A DNA stretch of 33,045 nt from a bacterium (GTDB lineage: Bacteria; Chloroflexota; Dormibacteria; UBA8260; Bog-877): contig JAJYWM010000317.1 of the NCBI GenBank assembly GCA_021791455.1, positions 1 through 33,045 on the forward strand, read 5' to 3'. Under the pieces are notes generated by a model, which searched no databases, was not told the origin of the DNA, and saw only the letters and a program-made list of their open reading frames with translations. A program made the position numbers and the translations under genes. Shown here piece by piece: positions 14,197 to 23,342 of this stretch. Positions within the stretch are counted from its first letter, which is position 1. The number at the start of each line of letters is the position of its first letter.

Positions 14197-16040
14197 CAGC
14201 CACCACCCGTGCGGCTCGCAGCGACAAGGCGCGGCGGGGGGGTAGCAACCGTCGTCTGGTCCGCCAGGATGAGATCAAGCACGTCGGCTGCGAATAGGGG
14301 GAAGCCATCGAAGTGCAGCACGGAGCGGATCCTGGCGGTGAGCTGAGGGTCGAGTTCAGCGCGCAGAACCTGAAGCATCTGCGCGTCGCGGTTCTGTTCG
14401 ACCAGATACACCCTGGGGTGCCGCTCCAGGAATCGGCCTATCTGCGGGCTGGGAGGCAGCGATCTGATGCGGAGGTAGGCCGTCGACATTCCCCTCCTGG
14501 CCAGTTCCGCCCTCGCCTCGGCGACGGCCGCGTCGGAGCTGCCGTAGGCGATGATCCCGACCTCGGCATCGGGATCTCCGTCCGCCACCGGCTCCGGCAG
14601 CAGGCCGACCGCGCCATCGAGCTTGCGGCGAAGGCGCGCCATCACCCTGGGGTAGACCTCCTCGCTCTCCGTGTACCGAGCCGCTTCGTCGTGGCCGCTG
14701 CCCCTGGTGAAGTAGGCGGCCAGGGGGTGTCTTGTTCCGGGCAGGGTGCGGTGGGGTATCCCGTCCCCATCCACATCCCTGTACCGCTCGAAACGGCTCA
14801 TCTTCAGCAGGTCCTCTTCCCGCAGCACCTTGCCGCGGTCGAACCCGCGGTCCGGGTACTCCGGCGCGTCCGACATCCAGAGGTTCATGCCGAGATCGAG
14901 ATCCGACAGGATGAAGATGGGGGTCTGCAGCCGCTCGGCAAGGTCGAGGGCCTCTTGAGTGAAGTCGTATGCCTCAAGCACGGTTCCGGGCAGGAGGATC
15001 GGATGCCGGGTGTCACCGTGGGACAGGGTGTAGACGAATGAGAGATCACCCTGCATGGTGCGGGTGGGCAGGCCGGTGGAGGGGCCGACGCGCTGGATGT
15101 CGACAAACACGGCGGGTATCTCCGCGTAATAGGCGAGCCCCACGAACTCCGCCATCAGCGAGATCCCCGGTCCGGATGTGGCGGTCATGGCACGGGCGCC
15201 GGCCCAGCCGGCTCCGATGACCATCCCCGCCGCCGCCAGCTCGTCCTCCGCCTGAACGATCGCGATCCGTCGGTCCCCCGTGTCGCGATCGACCCGGAGC
15301 CGCTCTGACAGCGCCGTCAGGTGGTCGGCCACCGATGAGCTCGGGGTGATGGGATACCACCCGAACACGGTGCAGCCGCCCATCAGCGCCCCAAGGGCCA
15401 CCGCCTGATTGCCCTCCAGCAGAAGCTTGCCTTCGATCGGCGCAAGCTGGCTCACCACAAGATCGTCGCGCTTGGTCAGGCGGTCGCGAAAATACGCCCT
15501 GCCCAGGTTGATGGCTTCCAGATTGGCGCTGACAGCACTGGGCTTGGTCCGAAACTGCCGTCCCACGGCAGCCTCCAGGAATCCCTCCGGGATGCCCAGG
15601 TCCTCGGCCACCACTCCCACGTAGATCATGTTCGCCAGGTACTTGCGCATGTCAGGCAAGGGCGCGACCTGCTTGGCGAGCTTTGCGAAGGGCACCGGGT
15701 AGGCGATCATTCCCCGGTCGGCCACGGGCTCGCCGAACGCCTCCTCGTAGATCAGCACCCCACCCTCTTCCAGCCGATCCAGGTCCTGCTGGAACGTGGC
15801 GCGGTTGAGGGCGACCAAGAGGTCCGCCAGCCGGCGTCCCGCCTGGTGCCCCTCGGCCGTGGCCCTCAAGAAGAACCAGGTGGGGAGACCCTCGATGTTG
15901 GAGGGAAAGACGTTCTTGGGCGCAACCGGGATCCCCATCGCGAACAGGGCCCTGGTCAGGATGAGATTGGCCGACTGGCTGCCAGAACCGTTGACCGTGG
16001 CCACGACAAGGTTGAGGTCGAGCCCGGCCCCGGTTTCCAT
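14196..16040 (-). CDS. korA: 2-oxoglutarate:ferredoxin oxidoreductase, fused gamma-alpha subunit
   Basis: A 614-residue subunit with the gamma domain fused ahead of the alpha domain. The gamma part begins VNGSGSQSANLILTRAL and contains PSNIEGLPTWFF. The alpha part begins near LEGNQAVALGALMGGC and carries the pyrimidine-binding YPITPSSS and the TSGPGISLMAEF loop. A transketolase-C-like domain near the C-terminus includes VYLVEQNRDAQM. This domain order is that of mycobacterial KorA. The ATG at 16040 is chosen over an earlier in-frame start at 16091 because aggaggagg lies 6 nt upstream and the extra 17 residues are not family-like. It is the first gene of a two-gene operon with korB and is divergent from an aldo/keto reductase. 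Confidence 0.93.
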   Translation of the reverse strand: METGAGLDLNLVVATVNGSGSQSANLILTRALFAMGIPVAPKNVFPSNIEGLPTWFFLRATAEGHQAGRRLADLLVALNRATFQQDLDRLEEGGVLIYEEAFGEPVADRGMIAYPVPFAKLAKQVAPLPDMRKYLANMIYVGVVAEDLGIPEGFLEAAVGRQFRTKPSAVSANLEAINLGRAYFRDRLTKRDDLVVSQLAPIEGKLLLEGNQAVALGALMGGCTVFGWYPITPSSSVADHLTALSERLRVDRDTGDRRIAIVQAEDELAAAGMVIGAGWAGARAMTATSGPGISLMAEFVGLAYYAEIPAVFVDIQRVGPSTGLPTRTMQGDLSFVYTLSHGDTRHPILLPGTVLEAYDFTQEALDLAERLQTPIFILSDLDLGMNLWMSDAPEYPDRGFDRGKVLREEDLLKMSRFERYRDVDGDGIPHRTLPGTRHPLAAYFTRGSGHDEAARYTESEEVYPRVMARLRRKLDGAVGLLPEPVADGDPDAEVGIIAYGSSDAAVAEARAELARRGMSTAYLRIRSLPPSPQIGRFLERHPRVYLVEQNRDAQMLQVLRAELDPQLTARIRSVLHFDGFPLFAADVLDLILADQTTVATPPPRLVAASRTGGG

Positions 16041-16212
16041 GGTCGCCTCCTCCTGCGAGCTGCGCATTCCCTGGCAATCGTAGCTCGCCATCGCCCAATC
16101 CCGGACGCTTACGGGGCGAGGTCCGGACCGGGGAACTCAGGAGGCTGGAGGCGACCGATCTGCCGGTATCGTTCGACGGTGATGGCTGGAGGCCCGGGAG
16201 TTGGAGTCGACC

Positions 16213-17211
16213 ATGGAGATTGCCCAAGCGGAATTCGGAACGACCGGCATGAGCCTCACCAGAGTCGGCTTCGGAGCCTGGGCTCTGGGCGGTGGTGACT
16301 GGGCATTCTCCTGGGGCAGCCAGGACGATGAGCTCTCGGTGAGGGCGATCCAGGCCGCGCTGGAGCTCGGGGTCAACTGGATCGACACGGCGGCCGTCTA
16401 CGGACTGGGGCACTCCGAGGAGGTGGTGGCCCGAGCCCTGGCCGGCGTTCCCAGGTCGGAGCAGCCCTTTGTGTTCACCAAGTGCGGGATGGTGTGGGAC
16501 GCGGCGGACCGGACCAGTGAGCCGCAGCTCGTTGGCCGCCCCGAGTCCATCCGGAAGGAGTTGGAGGCTTCCCTGCGCCGGCTCGGGAGGGATGTCATCG
16601 ACCTGTATCAGATGCACTGGCCCGCCGCGGACGGGACGCCGCTGGAGGAGTACTGGGGCTGCCTCTTGGAGCTCAAGAAGGAGGGGAAGGTGAGGGCGGT
16701 CGGGCTCTCAAACCATGACCCCGAACAGCTCGGTCGTGCCGAGGCGATGGGTCACGTTGACTCTCTCCAGCCACCCTTCTCGCTGATTCGCCGCGAAGCC
16801 GCTGCCGATGTGATTCCCTGGTGCGCCCAGCACTCGACCGGAGTCATCGTCTACAGTCCCATGCAGGCAGGCTTGCTCTCCGGCGCGTTCTCCTGGGACC
16901 GCGCCGCCTCACTCCGGCCCGACGACTGGCGGTCTCGCGATCCCGAGTTCAACGGAGAGCGTCTGACCCGCAACCTTGAACTCGCGGCGGCGCTGGAGCC
17001 GATCGCCGAGCGGCTCGGGAGCACCGTGGCCGCGGTCGCCGTAGCCTGGACCCTGAGCTGGCCCGGGGTCACGGCCGCCATCGTCGGAGCCCGATCCCAG
17101 GAGCAGGTGAGGGGGTGGATCGATGCCCCCAACCTGCATCTCAGCTCCTCGGACCTGGACCGGATCGCGGAGGCCGCCAGCCTGACGGGGGCGGGGCCGA
17201 CGCGGCCCTAG
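16213..17211 (+). CDS. Aldo/keto reductase
   Basis: A 332-residue NADPH-dependent oxidoreductase of the AKR superfamily with a (beta/alpha)8 fold. The catalytic tetrad is visible: Asp58 and Tyr63 (WIDTAAVYGLG), Lys90 (FVFTKCG) and His135 (DLYQMHWP). The cofactor end has VGLSN and IVGARSQEQVRGW. It reduces a carbonyl substrate that cannot be predicted. The ATG at 16213 is preferred over TTG 16201 because a ggag is suitably placed. It is the first of three AKRs in the window. Its stop codon overlaps the stop of the convergent PPOX gene inside the shared palindrome CTAG (17208-17211), so no terminator can separate them. Confidence 0.92.
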   Translation: MEIAQAEFGTTGMSLTRVGFGAWALGGGDWAFSWGSQDDELSVRAIQAALELGVNWIDTAAVYGLGHSEEVVARALAGVPRSEQPFVFTKCGMVWDAADRTSEPQLVGRPESIRKELEASLRRLGRDVIDLYQMHWPAADGTPLEEYWGCLLELKKEGKVRAVGLSNHDPEQLGRAEAMGHVDSLQPPFSLIRREAAADVIPWCAQHSTGVIVYSPMQAGLLSGAFSWDRAASLRPDDWRSRDPEFNGERLTRNLELAAALEPIAERLGSTVAAVAVAWTLSWPGVTAAIVGARSQEQVRGWIDAPNLHLSSSDLDRIAEAASLTGAGPTRP

Positions 17212-17603
17212 GAGACGCTTCCCCCGGTCCTCTCTGGCAGGACCCTGATGATGACCCGCTCCTCTCCTGGGCCCAGGTGGAAGTCGCGATTGCCGTGGTA
17301 TTTCTGTTGCAGGGAGCGGATGTGGTCGACTGCCCCCTCGTCGACGAACTCCGCCCGACCGCTGACCGTGAGGGAGGAGTAGGGGTTCTCCGAGTCCACT
17401 ATGGAGATTGAAATTCGGGGATCCCGCAGCAGGTTGCGGTGCTTCACCCGACCCTTGGCGGTGTTTATGAGCACCGCCTCGCCGTCGGTGTCCACCCACA
17501 GCGCCGTCACCTGAGGGCTGCCGTCGGGGTTGGTGGTCGCCACGTGCGCGAATTGACGCCGCTTTAGGAAGTCGACCTGGGCGGGAGATAGTTTTTTGCT
17601 CAT
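17208..17603 (-). CDS. PPOX-class split-barrel oxidoreductase (probably F420-dependent)
   Basis: A 131-residue single-domain flavin/deazaflavin-binding protein. It has the short split-barrel layout: FAHVATTNPDGSPQVTALWVD (about 18-38), then NTAKGRVKHRNLLRDPRISIS (about 54-74), the basic motif that contacts the cofactor phosphate in the FDOR-B/TIGR03618 group, and SLTVSGRAEF. These enzymes use F420H2 or FMN to reduce varied substrates, including biliverdin and quinones. F420 dependence is inferred and would imply that the host makes F420. The start ATG 17603 removes a long, non-homologous Arg-rich extension (to 17807) that only reflects an open frame. It has a weak ribosome binding site. Confidence 0.85.
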   Translation of the reverse strand: MSKKLSPAQVDFLKRRQFAHVATTNPDGSPQVTALWVDTDGEAVLINTAKGRVKHRNLLRDPRISISIVDSENPYSSLTVSGRAEFVDEGAVDHIRSLQQKYHGNRDFHLGPGEERVIIRVLPERTGGSVS

Positions 17604-17656
17604 CCGAGACAACCTACCGGATCGCACCCCGACCTTGCACCTGCGACCATGGGCGG

Positions 17657-18535
17657 ATGGTGGCGCGAGTTCTGGTGGGGACGTGCAACTGGAGCGATCA
17701 CCGCGACTTCTACCCCAAGGGGCTTCCGGCCCGCGATAGGCTCTCCTTCTACGCTGGAGTCTTCCCGCTGGTTGAGGTGGACAGCAGCTACTACGCGATC
17801 CCCCCACCGGAGCGAACCCGGTCCTGGGTCGAGGCCACGCCGGCGGAATTCTCCTTCAACGTGAAGGCCTATCGCGCCCTCACATATCACGAGAGAGAGC
17901 AGGGGGTGGCGCGCGACCCCACCCCGGCTGAGGAGCAGGCTTTCCTGCGCTGTCTCGAACCGCTGCGGCAGCTGGGGCGGCTGCGCGCGGTGCACTATCA
18001 GTTCCCTCCCTGGTTCCGCTTCGAGCCGGAGAACGTCAACCGGCTGGCGCTGCTCCGGGATAGGCACCCCGAGGATCTCGTGGTGGTGGAGTTCCGCCAC
18101 CGCAGCTGGTCCCACCCCGAGCACCTGCCACGGCTCCTCGATCTGCTGCGTGAAGCCCGGCTCTCCTTGTGTGTCGTGGATGAGCCAGAAATTGGCAGCG
18201 GCTCATTTCCGACCTTGCTCGAGGTCACCGATCCGAGGTTGCTCGTGATCCGATTCCATGGCCGCAACCGAACCACCTGGTACCGGTCCGGCGCGACCTC
18301 GGCTGACCGCTTCGACTATCTGTACGGGGAGGATGAGTTGCGAGCGTGGCGGGCACCGATTCTGGAGCTCTCCCAGGAGGTGGGGCAGTTGCACGTCCTC
18401 TTCAACAACAACCGGGCCAATTACGCGGTCATCAACGGACTGCAGATGGCAGCCCTGCTGGGCCTCGCCTACCCGCGGTCCGTCCCTGGTCAGCAGCTCC
18501 TCCCGCTGCCCGAGCGTTCCGGCCCCGGCGCTTGA
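17657..18535 (+). CDS. DUF72 family protein (YecE-like)
   Basis: A 292-residue protein of the DUF72 TIM-barrel family. Hallmarks are LVGTCNWSDHRDFYPKG near the N-terminus, FPLVEVDSSYYAIP (about 36-49), FNVKAYRALTY, VVVEFRHRSWS (about 142-152), RFHGRN, and a C-terminal VLFNNNRANYAVIN. Structurally the family resembles TIM-barrel endonuclease-like enzymes, but its biochemical role is not established. It starts at ATG 17657, divergent from the PPOX gene with a 53-bp spacer. Its TGA overlaps the TTG of the DedA gene (TTGA), suggesting coupled translation. Confidence 0.9.
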   Translation: MVARVLVGTCNWSDHRDFYPKGLPARDRLSFYAGVFPLVEVDSSYYAIPPPERTRSWVEATPAEFSFNVKAYRALTYHEREQGVARDPTPAEEQAFLRCLEPLRQLGRLRAVHYQFPPWFRFEPENVNRLALLRDRHPEDLVVVEFRHRSWSHPEHLPRLLDLLREARLSLCVVDEPEIGSGSFPTLLEVTDPRLLVIRFHGRNRTTWYRSGATSADRFDYLYGEDELRAWRAPILELSQEVGQLHVLFNNNRANYAVINGLQMAALLGLAYPRSVPGQQLLPLPERSGPGA

Positions 18536-19170
18536 GCTTCTCCCCGGATCAGTTCATCCACAGTTACGGTTACGCGGCGGTCCTGCTTGCCCCCATGGTC
18601 GAGAGCACCGGTGTCCCCTTTCCCGGCGAGACGACCCTCATCCTGGCGTCCGTGTACTCGGCCGACACCGGGCGTCTCAGCCTTCCCCTCGTGATCGCGC
18701 TGGCCGCCGTGGGCGCAATCCTGGGGGACAACTTCGGCTACGGGGTGGGGAGGTGGCTCGGACGGGGCCTGCTCGAGCGTTGGGGTAGCCGGGTCGGGCT
18801 CGACCACAGGCGCGTGCTGCTGGTGGACCGCTTCTTCGCGCGCCGGGGAGCGCTGGCGGTATTTGTCGCCCGGTTCCTCTCGGTACTGCGCACCTTCGGC
18901 GCGATCCTGGCCGGCGCCGGCAGGATGCGCTACCGCACCTACCTGGTCTTCAACGCGCTCGGAGGGATGGCCTGGGCCACCGCCTACGGTCTACTGGGTT
19001 TCGAATTGGGCCGGGCCTACAGCCGCCTCAGCGGCGCCATTGGAACCGCCGCCCTCGCGCTCGCCGCGCTGGTCGTGATCGCGTTCCTGGGGGCCCTGTT
19101 TCTCTTCCGTAGACCCCTGGAGCGCTGGGCGCTGGGAGATCTTGACGAGCTTCAAGAAGGGCCGCGCTGA
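18532..19170 (+). CDS. DedA-family (SNARE-associated/VTT) membrane protein
   Basis: A 212-residue integral membrane protein of the DedA/VTT family, now known to include phospholipid (undecaprenyl-phosphate or phosphatidylethanolamine) scramblases/flippases. Signatures are ESTGVPFPGET (about 23-33, the re-entrant loop), GDNFGYGVGRWLG (about 65-77), FFARRGALAVFVARFLSVLRTFGAILAG (shown in part as FVARFLSVLR) and NALGGMAWATAYG. The frame is open much farther upstream, but homology starts at TTG 18532, which overlaps the DUF72 stop. The start is inferred from this overlap and the family N-terminus; no strong ribosome binding site is visible, consistent with coupling. Substrate is unknown. Confidence 0.88.
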   Translation: MSFSPDQFIHSYGYAAVLLAPMVESTGVPFPGETTLILASVYSADTGRLSLPLVIALAAVGAILGDNFGYGVGRWLGRGLLERWGSRVGLDHRRVLLVDRFFARRGALAVFVARFLSVLRTFGAILAGAGRMRYRTYLVFNALGGMAWATAYGLLGFELGRAYSRLSGAIGTAALALAALVVIAFLGALFLFRRPLERWALGDLDELQEGPR

Positions 19171-19198
19171 GATCCGGGGATGGCTTGCCGATGGGGAG

Positions 19199-21907
19199 TC
19201 AACTGGCCGCGGTGTTGACCGCCGCCACCTGGCGTGGGGTCCTGCCGAGGCGGCGCAGAGGCCGGACCCTCCCCTCGGATCCGGCCACGACCAGCAGCTG
19301 GTCGGCGGTCAGAGCGGGGGAGAAGAAGTGCCCCTGAAGGCGTGCCTCCGGGCACAGCTGGGTCAGCAGGCGGGCCTGCTTGGAGGTCTCGACCCCCTCC
19401 ACGATCACCTCCAGGCGGAGCGCCCTGCCCAGGTCGATCACGCTCTGGACGACCGCCGCCGCGGTCTGATCGACTGTGAGCCGGTGCACGAAGGATTGAT
19501 CTATCTTGATCACGTCCACCGGCAGGAGCTGGAGCTGGGCCAGCGAGGAGTTGCCCGTGCCGAAGTCGTCGATCGCTATGCGCGCGCCCAGACGGCGCAG
19601 GGTGCTCAGCCTGGCGATGGCAGCCCGCGGGTCGCTGGCGATGGTGCTCTCCGTGACCTCCAGCACCAGCTGCTCAGGAGCCAGGCCGGCGGCGCTGAGG
19701 GCGACCTCCACATCCGCCACCAGAGAGTCCTCCTGAAGCTGCCGTGCCGACAGGTTCACGGCCATGGTGAGGGGCTGAGAGTCGCCGAGGGCGCGGTGCC
19801 AGTTGGCGAGCTGGCGGCAGGCCTCGTTGAGCACCCAGCGTCCCAGGGGGATGATTAGCCCGGTCGCCTCCGCCACCGACACAAAGGCGTCGGGCAATAC
19901 CAGTCCCTCCTCGGGATCGGCCCAGCGCAGGAGGGCCTCAACTCCGATCAGGGTCTGTTCCTTGGCCGCCACGATGGGCTGGTAGTGCAGCCGCAGCTCG
20001 TCGCGTTCAAGGGCGCGCCGCAGCCCGCTCTCCACATGCATCCTTCTCACCGCGCGCTGGTGCAGGAAGTCTTCGAAGACCACATGGCCGCCCTTGCCAT
20101 CGCCCTTGGCGGCATACAGGGCGATGTCGGCATTGCGGAGCAGGACATCCGGGTCGGTCGCCTCCTCGCAGGTGACCACGCCGATGCTGGCGGTCACCCT
20201 GACCTCCTCGTGGTGCTCCAGCTTGACGGGATCCTGCAGGGCCGTCGCGATGCGAGCGGCGATCGCCTGCGCCTGTTCGGGCGAGTTCAGCTCCTCCAGG
20301 AGGATCGCGAACTCGTCGCCCCCGAGCCGGGCGAACGTGTCGCCCGGGCGCAGGCACATCTTCACCAGCCTGGTGACCTCGAGCAGGGCGGCGTCGCCGG
20401 CGGCGTGGCCGTAGCTGTCGTTGATGTTCTTGAAGTCGTCCAGGTCCAGAACCAGAAGCCCGAGCGGGAGCCGGCTGCGCCTGGCATGGAGGGCGTGCTC
20501 GATCCGGTCGCGCAGCAGCAGACGGTTCGCCAACCCCGTGAGGGGGTCGTGGAGGGCCTGATGGCGCAGGCGGTCCTCGAGCGCTTTGCGCTCGGTCACG
20601 TCCCGCGCGGTGAGCACGATGGCGCGTACGTCGGGATCCTGAAGCAGGTTGGTCGCCTGCACCTCCAAGAGGCGCCAAGCCCCGTCCTCCTGCCTCACCC
20701 TGAGATCCGGCATGGGCACGGTGCCAGAGGTCCGGGCGGCTTCCCCGACCGCCACCTGGAGCCGGCGCAGATCCTGGGGATGCATCGACTCGCTGTCCGC
20801 GCCGAGTTGCCGGGAACGTAGCGGGCGCCCCAGGAACGCCTCGACAGAGGGGCTGACGTAGGTGATGTCACCGCTCTCGCTGGTGGCTATCACCAGGTCG
20901 GTCGAGTTCTGCACCAGGGCGCGAAAGCGGGCCTCGCTCTGGCTTATGTTGAGCGACAGCTCACACCGTGCCAGAGCCATCCAGGCCTGGGTGACCAGGA
21001 TTCGATATGCGTCCCGCAGTTCAGCGGAGAGCGGCTTTGGGGTGGCCAGCAGGAAGGAACCGCGTGCCTCCCTGCTGGGGCTCAGGGGGACCACCAGGAG
21101 GCAGTCGTCACCTGCCGCGAAGCGCAACGCCGACCGGATCTGGAAGGCTGCCTCGGGACGGTGTTCAAGCGACGCCGTTCCCAGGATCACCTTCAGCGCC
21201 GAGTCGGGGATCGAGGCGGGGTCCACTCTCACTGGTGGCAGGGGCTGTCCCCGAACTCCCACCGGGGGGCAGATCGTGAGGACACTGCCGGAGAGCCGTG
21301 CCACCGCCACCTGCAGGGACGGCAGGTCAGACGCCAGCTCCTGGGCCGCGCGCACCGCCGTCCTCAGAATCGCCTCGGGGGTAGGGGAAGAGGCGAGCCG
21401 CAGGCCGGACCCGCTGAGATGCTGAGCTCGTGTCAGCACGTCCTGATGGCGGTCCACTGCGGAGCGCAGGAGCTGGCCCACGGCAACTGCCAGGAGCAGG
21501 CCGGCTCCCCCCAGGATGAGCGGTGGCCAGAATGGGTGGCGCCGGTAGTGCACATCCATCAGCCAGACCAGCGCTAAGTACGGGCCGGCGAACTCCAGAA
21601 AGACCAGCGACGCGGTCCTGCGGCTGGCGTAGAGGGCTCGCATGGTGGCGCCGGTGCCCATCATGCCCAGCGCATATTCCGGGTTTACCAGGCCCATTGC
21701 GACGGCGAAGAGGGCGGGCAGGCAGAGGAGCTCCACGACCCAGCTGAACTTCCCCCGGCGGTAACCCGTCACCCAGGCAATGCCGAGCCAGGCTGCCCCT
21801 CCGGCGCTTAGAAGGGCCTGATAGGGGTCGGCGCGCGGGAGCAGCGCGGTCGCGACCAGGGCCACCGCCAGGGCGAGAAGGGCCATCCCCAGGAAGGTCC
21901 ATCGCAC
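19199..21907 (-). CDS. Membrane PAS-GGDEF-EAL cyclic-di-GMP enzyme
   Basis: A 902-residue signalling protein. The N-terminus has about five hydrophobic spans (5-145), then a GAF-like region (about 165-315), a PAS domain (about 325-435, opening SEARFRALVQNSTDLVI), GGDEF (about 440-610) and EAL (about 630-880). The diguanylate cyclase signature RLGGDEFAI is intact at about residue 525. The phosphodiesterase residues look intact: EALLRW (Glu about 657), NLSARQL, EVTES, DDFGTG (about 780), KIDQSF and EGVET. It may therefore both make and degrade c-di-GMP, or use GGDEF allosterically. The start is GTG 21907; ATG 21886 is possible, and neither has a clear ribosome binding site. No partner gene is evident. 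Confidence 0.93.
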   Translation of the reverse strand: MRWTFLGMALLALAVALVATALLPRADPYQALLSAGGAAWLGIAWVTGYRRGKFSWVVELLCLPALFAVAMGLVNPEYALGMMGTGATMRALYASRRTASLVFLEFAGPYLALVWLMDVHYRRHPFWPPLILGGAGLLLAVAVGQLLRSAVDRHQDVLTRAQHLSGSGLRLASSPTPEAILRTAVRAAQELASDLPSLQVAVARLSGSVLTICPPVGVRGQPLPPVRVDPASIPDSALKVILGTASLEHRPEAAFQIRSALRFAAGDDCLLVVPLSPSREARGSFLLATPKPLSAELRDAYRILVTQAWMALARCELSLNISQSEARFRALVQNSTDLVIATSESGDITYVSPSVEAFLGRPLRSRQLGADSESMHPQDLRRLQVAVGEAARTSGTVPMPDLRVRQEDGAWRLLEVQATNLLQDPDVRAIVLTARDVTERKALEDRLRHQALHDPLTGLANRLLLRDRIEHALHARRSRLPLGLLVLDLDDFKNINDSYGHAAGDAALLEVTRLVKMCLRPGDTFARLGGDEFAILLEELNSPEQAQAIAARIATALQDPVKLEHHEEVRVTASIGVVTCEEATDPDVLLRNADIALYAAKGDGKGGHVVFEDFLHQRAVRRMHVESGLRRALERDELRLHYQPIVAAKEQTLIGVEALLRWADPEEGLVLPDAFVSVAEATGLIIPLGRWVLNEACRQLANWHRALGDSQPLTMAVNLSARQLQEDSLVADVEVALSAAGLAPEQLVLEVTESTIASDPRAAIARLSTLRRLGARIAIDDFGTGNSSLAQLQLLPVDVIKIDQSFVHRLTVDQTAAAVVQSVIDLGRALRLEVIVEGVETSKQARLLTQLCPEARLQGHFFSPALTADQLLVVAGSEGRVRPLRRLGRTPRQVAAVNTAAS

Positions 21908-22130
21908 CAGGGACAGGAGGTCCGCTGGTGGGCCCAGCTCCCGGCCCTTGACCGCATCCGCGGCCGCCTTGGTGCCACCTGTGTTGATGGACGCGCCTCC
22001 ACTTCCCAGATCGAAGGGACGACGGCTCGGCGCCTCCCTGTGAAACTCTGACTCAGCGGAGCGAGAATCACGGTCGCAACCATGCGACGACGGCTGACGG
22101 ATGCGTGACCATGGCCTCCCGGGCCAGGGA

Positions 22131-23114
22131 TCAGGCGGCTGGTCGGTTGTCCCGGCGCAGCAGGCCGCCCGCGAGCTGGATGGCCGCCCGCCTCCTCGAC
22201 AGCTGATAGAGATCAGCGGCCCGGCGGAGGGCCAGGAGTTCCTCCGCGTTCAGCTCGATCTCCGCAGCGGCGACGTTGGCCTCCAACTGGGCCACCGATT
22301 TGGCGCCGGGGATCACGATCACTTGCGGCTGGGCGATGAGGTAGGCCAGAGATATCTGGGAGGGTGTTACCGACCTGCCTGCGGCGATCTCCAGCAGGGT
22401 CTCCAGCAGCGGATGGGCCGCCGTCATCCCCTCGTCGGTGAAGAGCCAGCTTGTCCTGCGCAGTCCCGCTGGGATCTGCCCACTGTGGTATTTCCCGCTC
22501 AGCGCTCCCTGGGCCAGCGGGCTGTAGGCGATCACGATATGGCCGGTTCGCTGTGCGTAGGCCACCAGCTCACGCTCCGGCTTGCGCTGGAGAAGGTTGT
22601 AGCGGACCTGGTTGGAGACGATTGGGGATCCCAGGGCACGTTCGGCCCTCCGCCACCGGGACAGCGAGAAGTTGCTGACCCCGACATGCCGGGCGAGGCC
22701 ACCCCGCAGGACCTGACGCAGTCCCTCCATCTGCATTCCCAGGGGCACCACCGGGTTCGGGAAGTGGAGCTGGTAGAGGTCGAGCCGCTCGCGCCCAAGC
22801 CGCTCAAGGCTGCGGTGGCAGTGCGAGACCAGAACCCCCGGCAGAGGCATCAGCGGGAGGAACTTTGAGGCCAAGAAGACCGGGCCGTCCCAGTCTCGCA
22901 GAGCGGATCCCACCAGGCTCTCGCTGGCGCCGTGTCCGTAGAGCTCCGCAGTATCGAGGACCGTTACCCCGAGCTCCAGGGCCCTACGGATGATCGCCAA
23001 GGACTCCTTGGGACCGAACTCCTCGCCGTATCCCCAGCCCCGCTCCCCGAACTGCCAGCACCCGAGTCCGACCACGGATAGCCTGCTTTCGTCCAGCTCC
23101 AGATACTTCACCAC
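22131..23114 (-). CDS. Aldo/keto reductase
   Basis: A 327-residue AKR. The tetrad is Asp54 and Tyr59 (LDTAELYGHG), Lys84 (FLASKFL) and His117 (DLYQLHFP), followed by VGVSNFS and VIPGAKSVAQLEANV for NADPH binding. The frame is open to 23357, but the added 81 residues are Arg/Ser-rich and overlap the promoter side of the divergent reductase. The family N-terminus (KYLELDESRLSVVGLGCW) starts at GTG 23114 or the adjacent GTG 23111. A gagaga stretch 10-15 nt upstream is a modest ribosome binding site. Substrate unknown. It is divergent from the next AKR, suggesting a shared control region at 23115-23342. Confidence 0.9.
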   Translation of the reverse strand: MVKYLELDESRLSVVGLGCWQFGERGWGYGEEFGPKESLAIIRRALELGVTVLDTAELYGHGASESLVGSALRDWDGPVFLASKFLPLMPLPGVLVSHCHRSLERLGRERLDLYQLHFPNPVVPLGMQMEGLRQVLRGGLARHVGVSNFSLSRWRRAERALGSPIVSNQVRYNLLQRKPERELVAYAQRTGHIVIAYSPLAQGALSGKYHSGQIPAGLRRTSWLFTDEGMTAAHPLLETLLEIAAGRSVTPSQISLAYLIAQPQVIVIPGAKSVAQLEANVAAAEIELNAEELLALRRAADLYQLSRRRAAIQLAGGLLRRDNRPAA

Positions 23115-23342
23115 TTGATTATTGGCGATCTCTCGACCGGATGGACCGCTGGAAGCCCGTGGTGGAGATACGAAGGTTCCCCGGGGGAGCCCAAGGTCAC
23201 CCGAGCTCGCCCGTGTCACATGTCGAGAGCGACTACGAAAGGACGTTGCCGGGAAGCTGGCCCGGGATAATCGGCGAAGGGGAGGGCGATGAGCGCGCCC
23301 GATCCTTGCCATCCGACCGCACAGGGAGGCTCCAGAGCCCAC

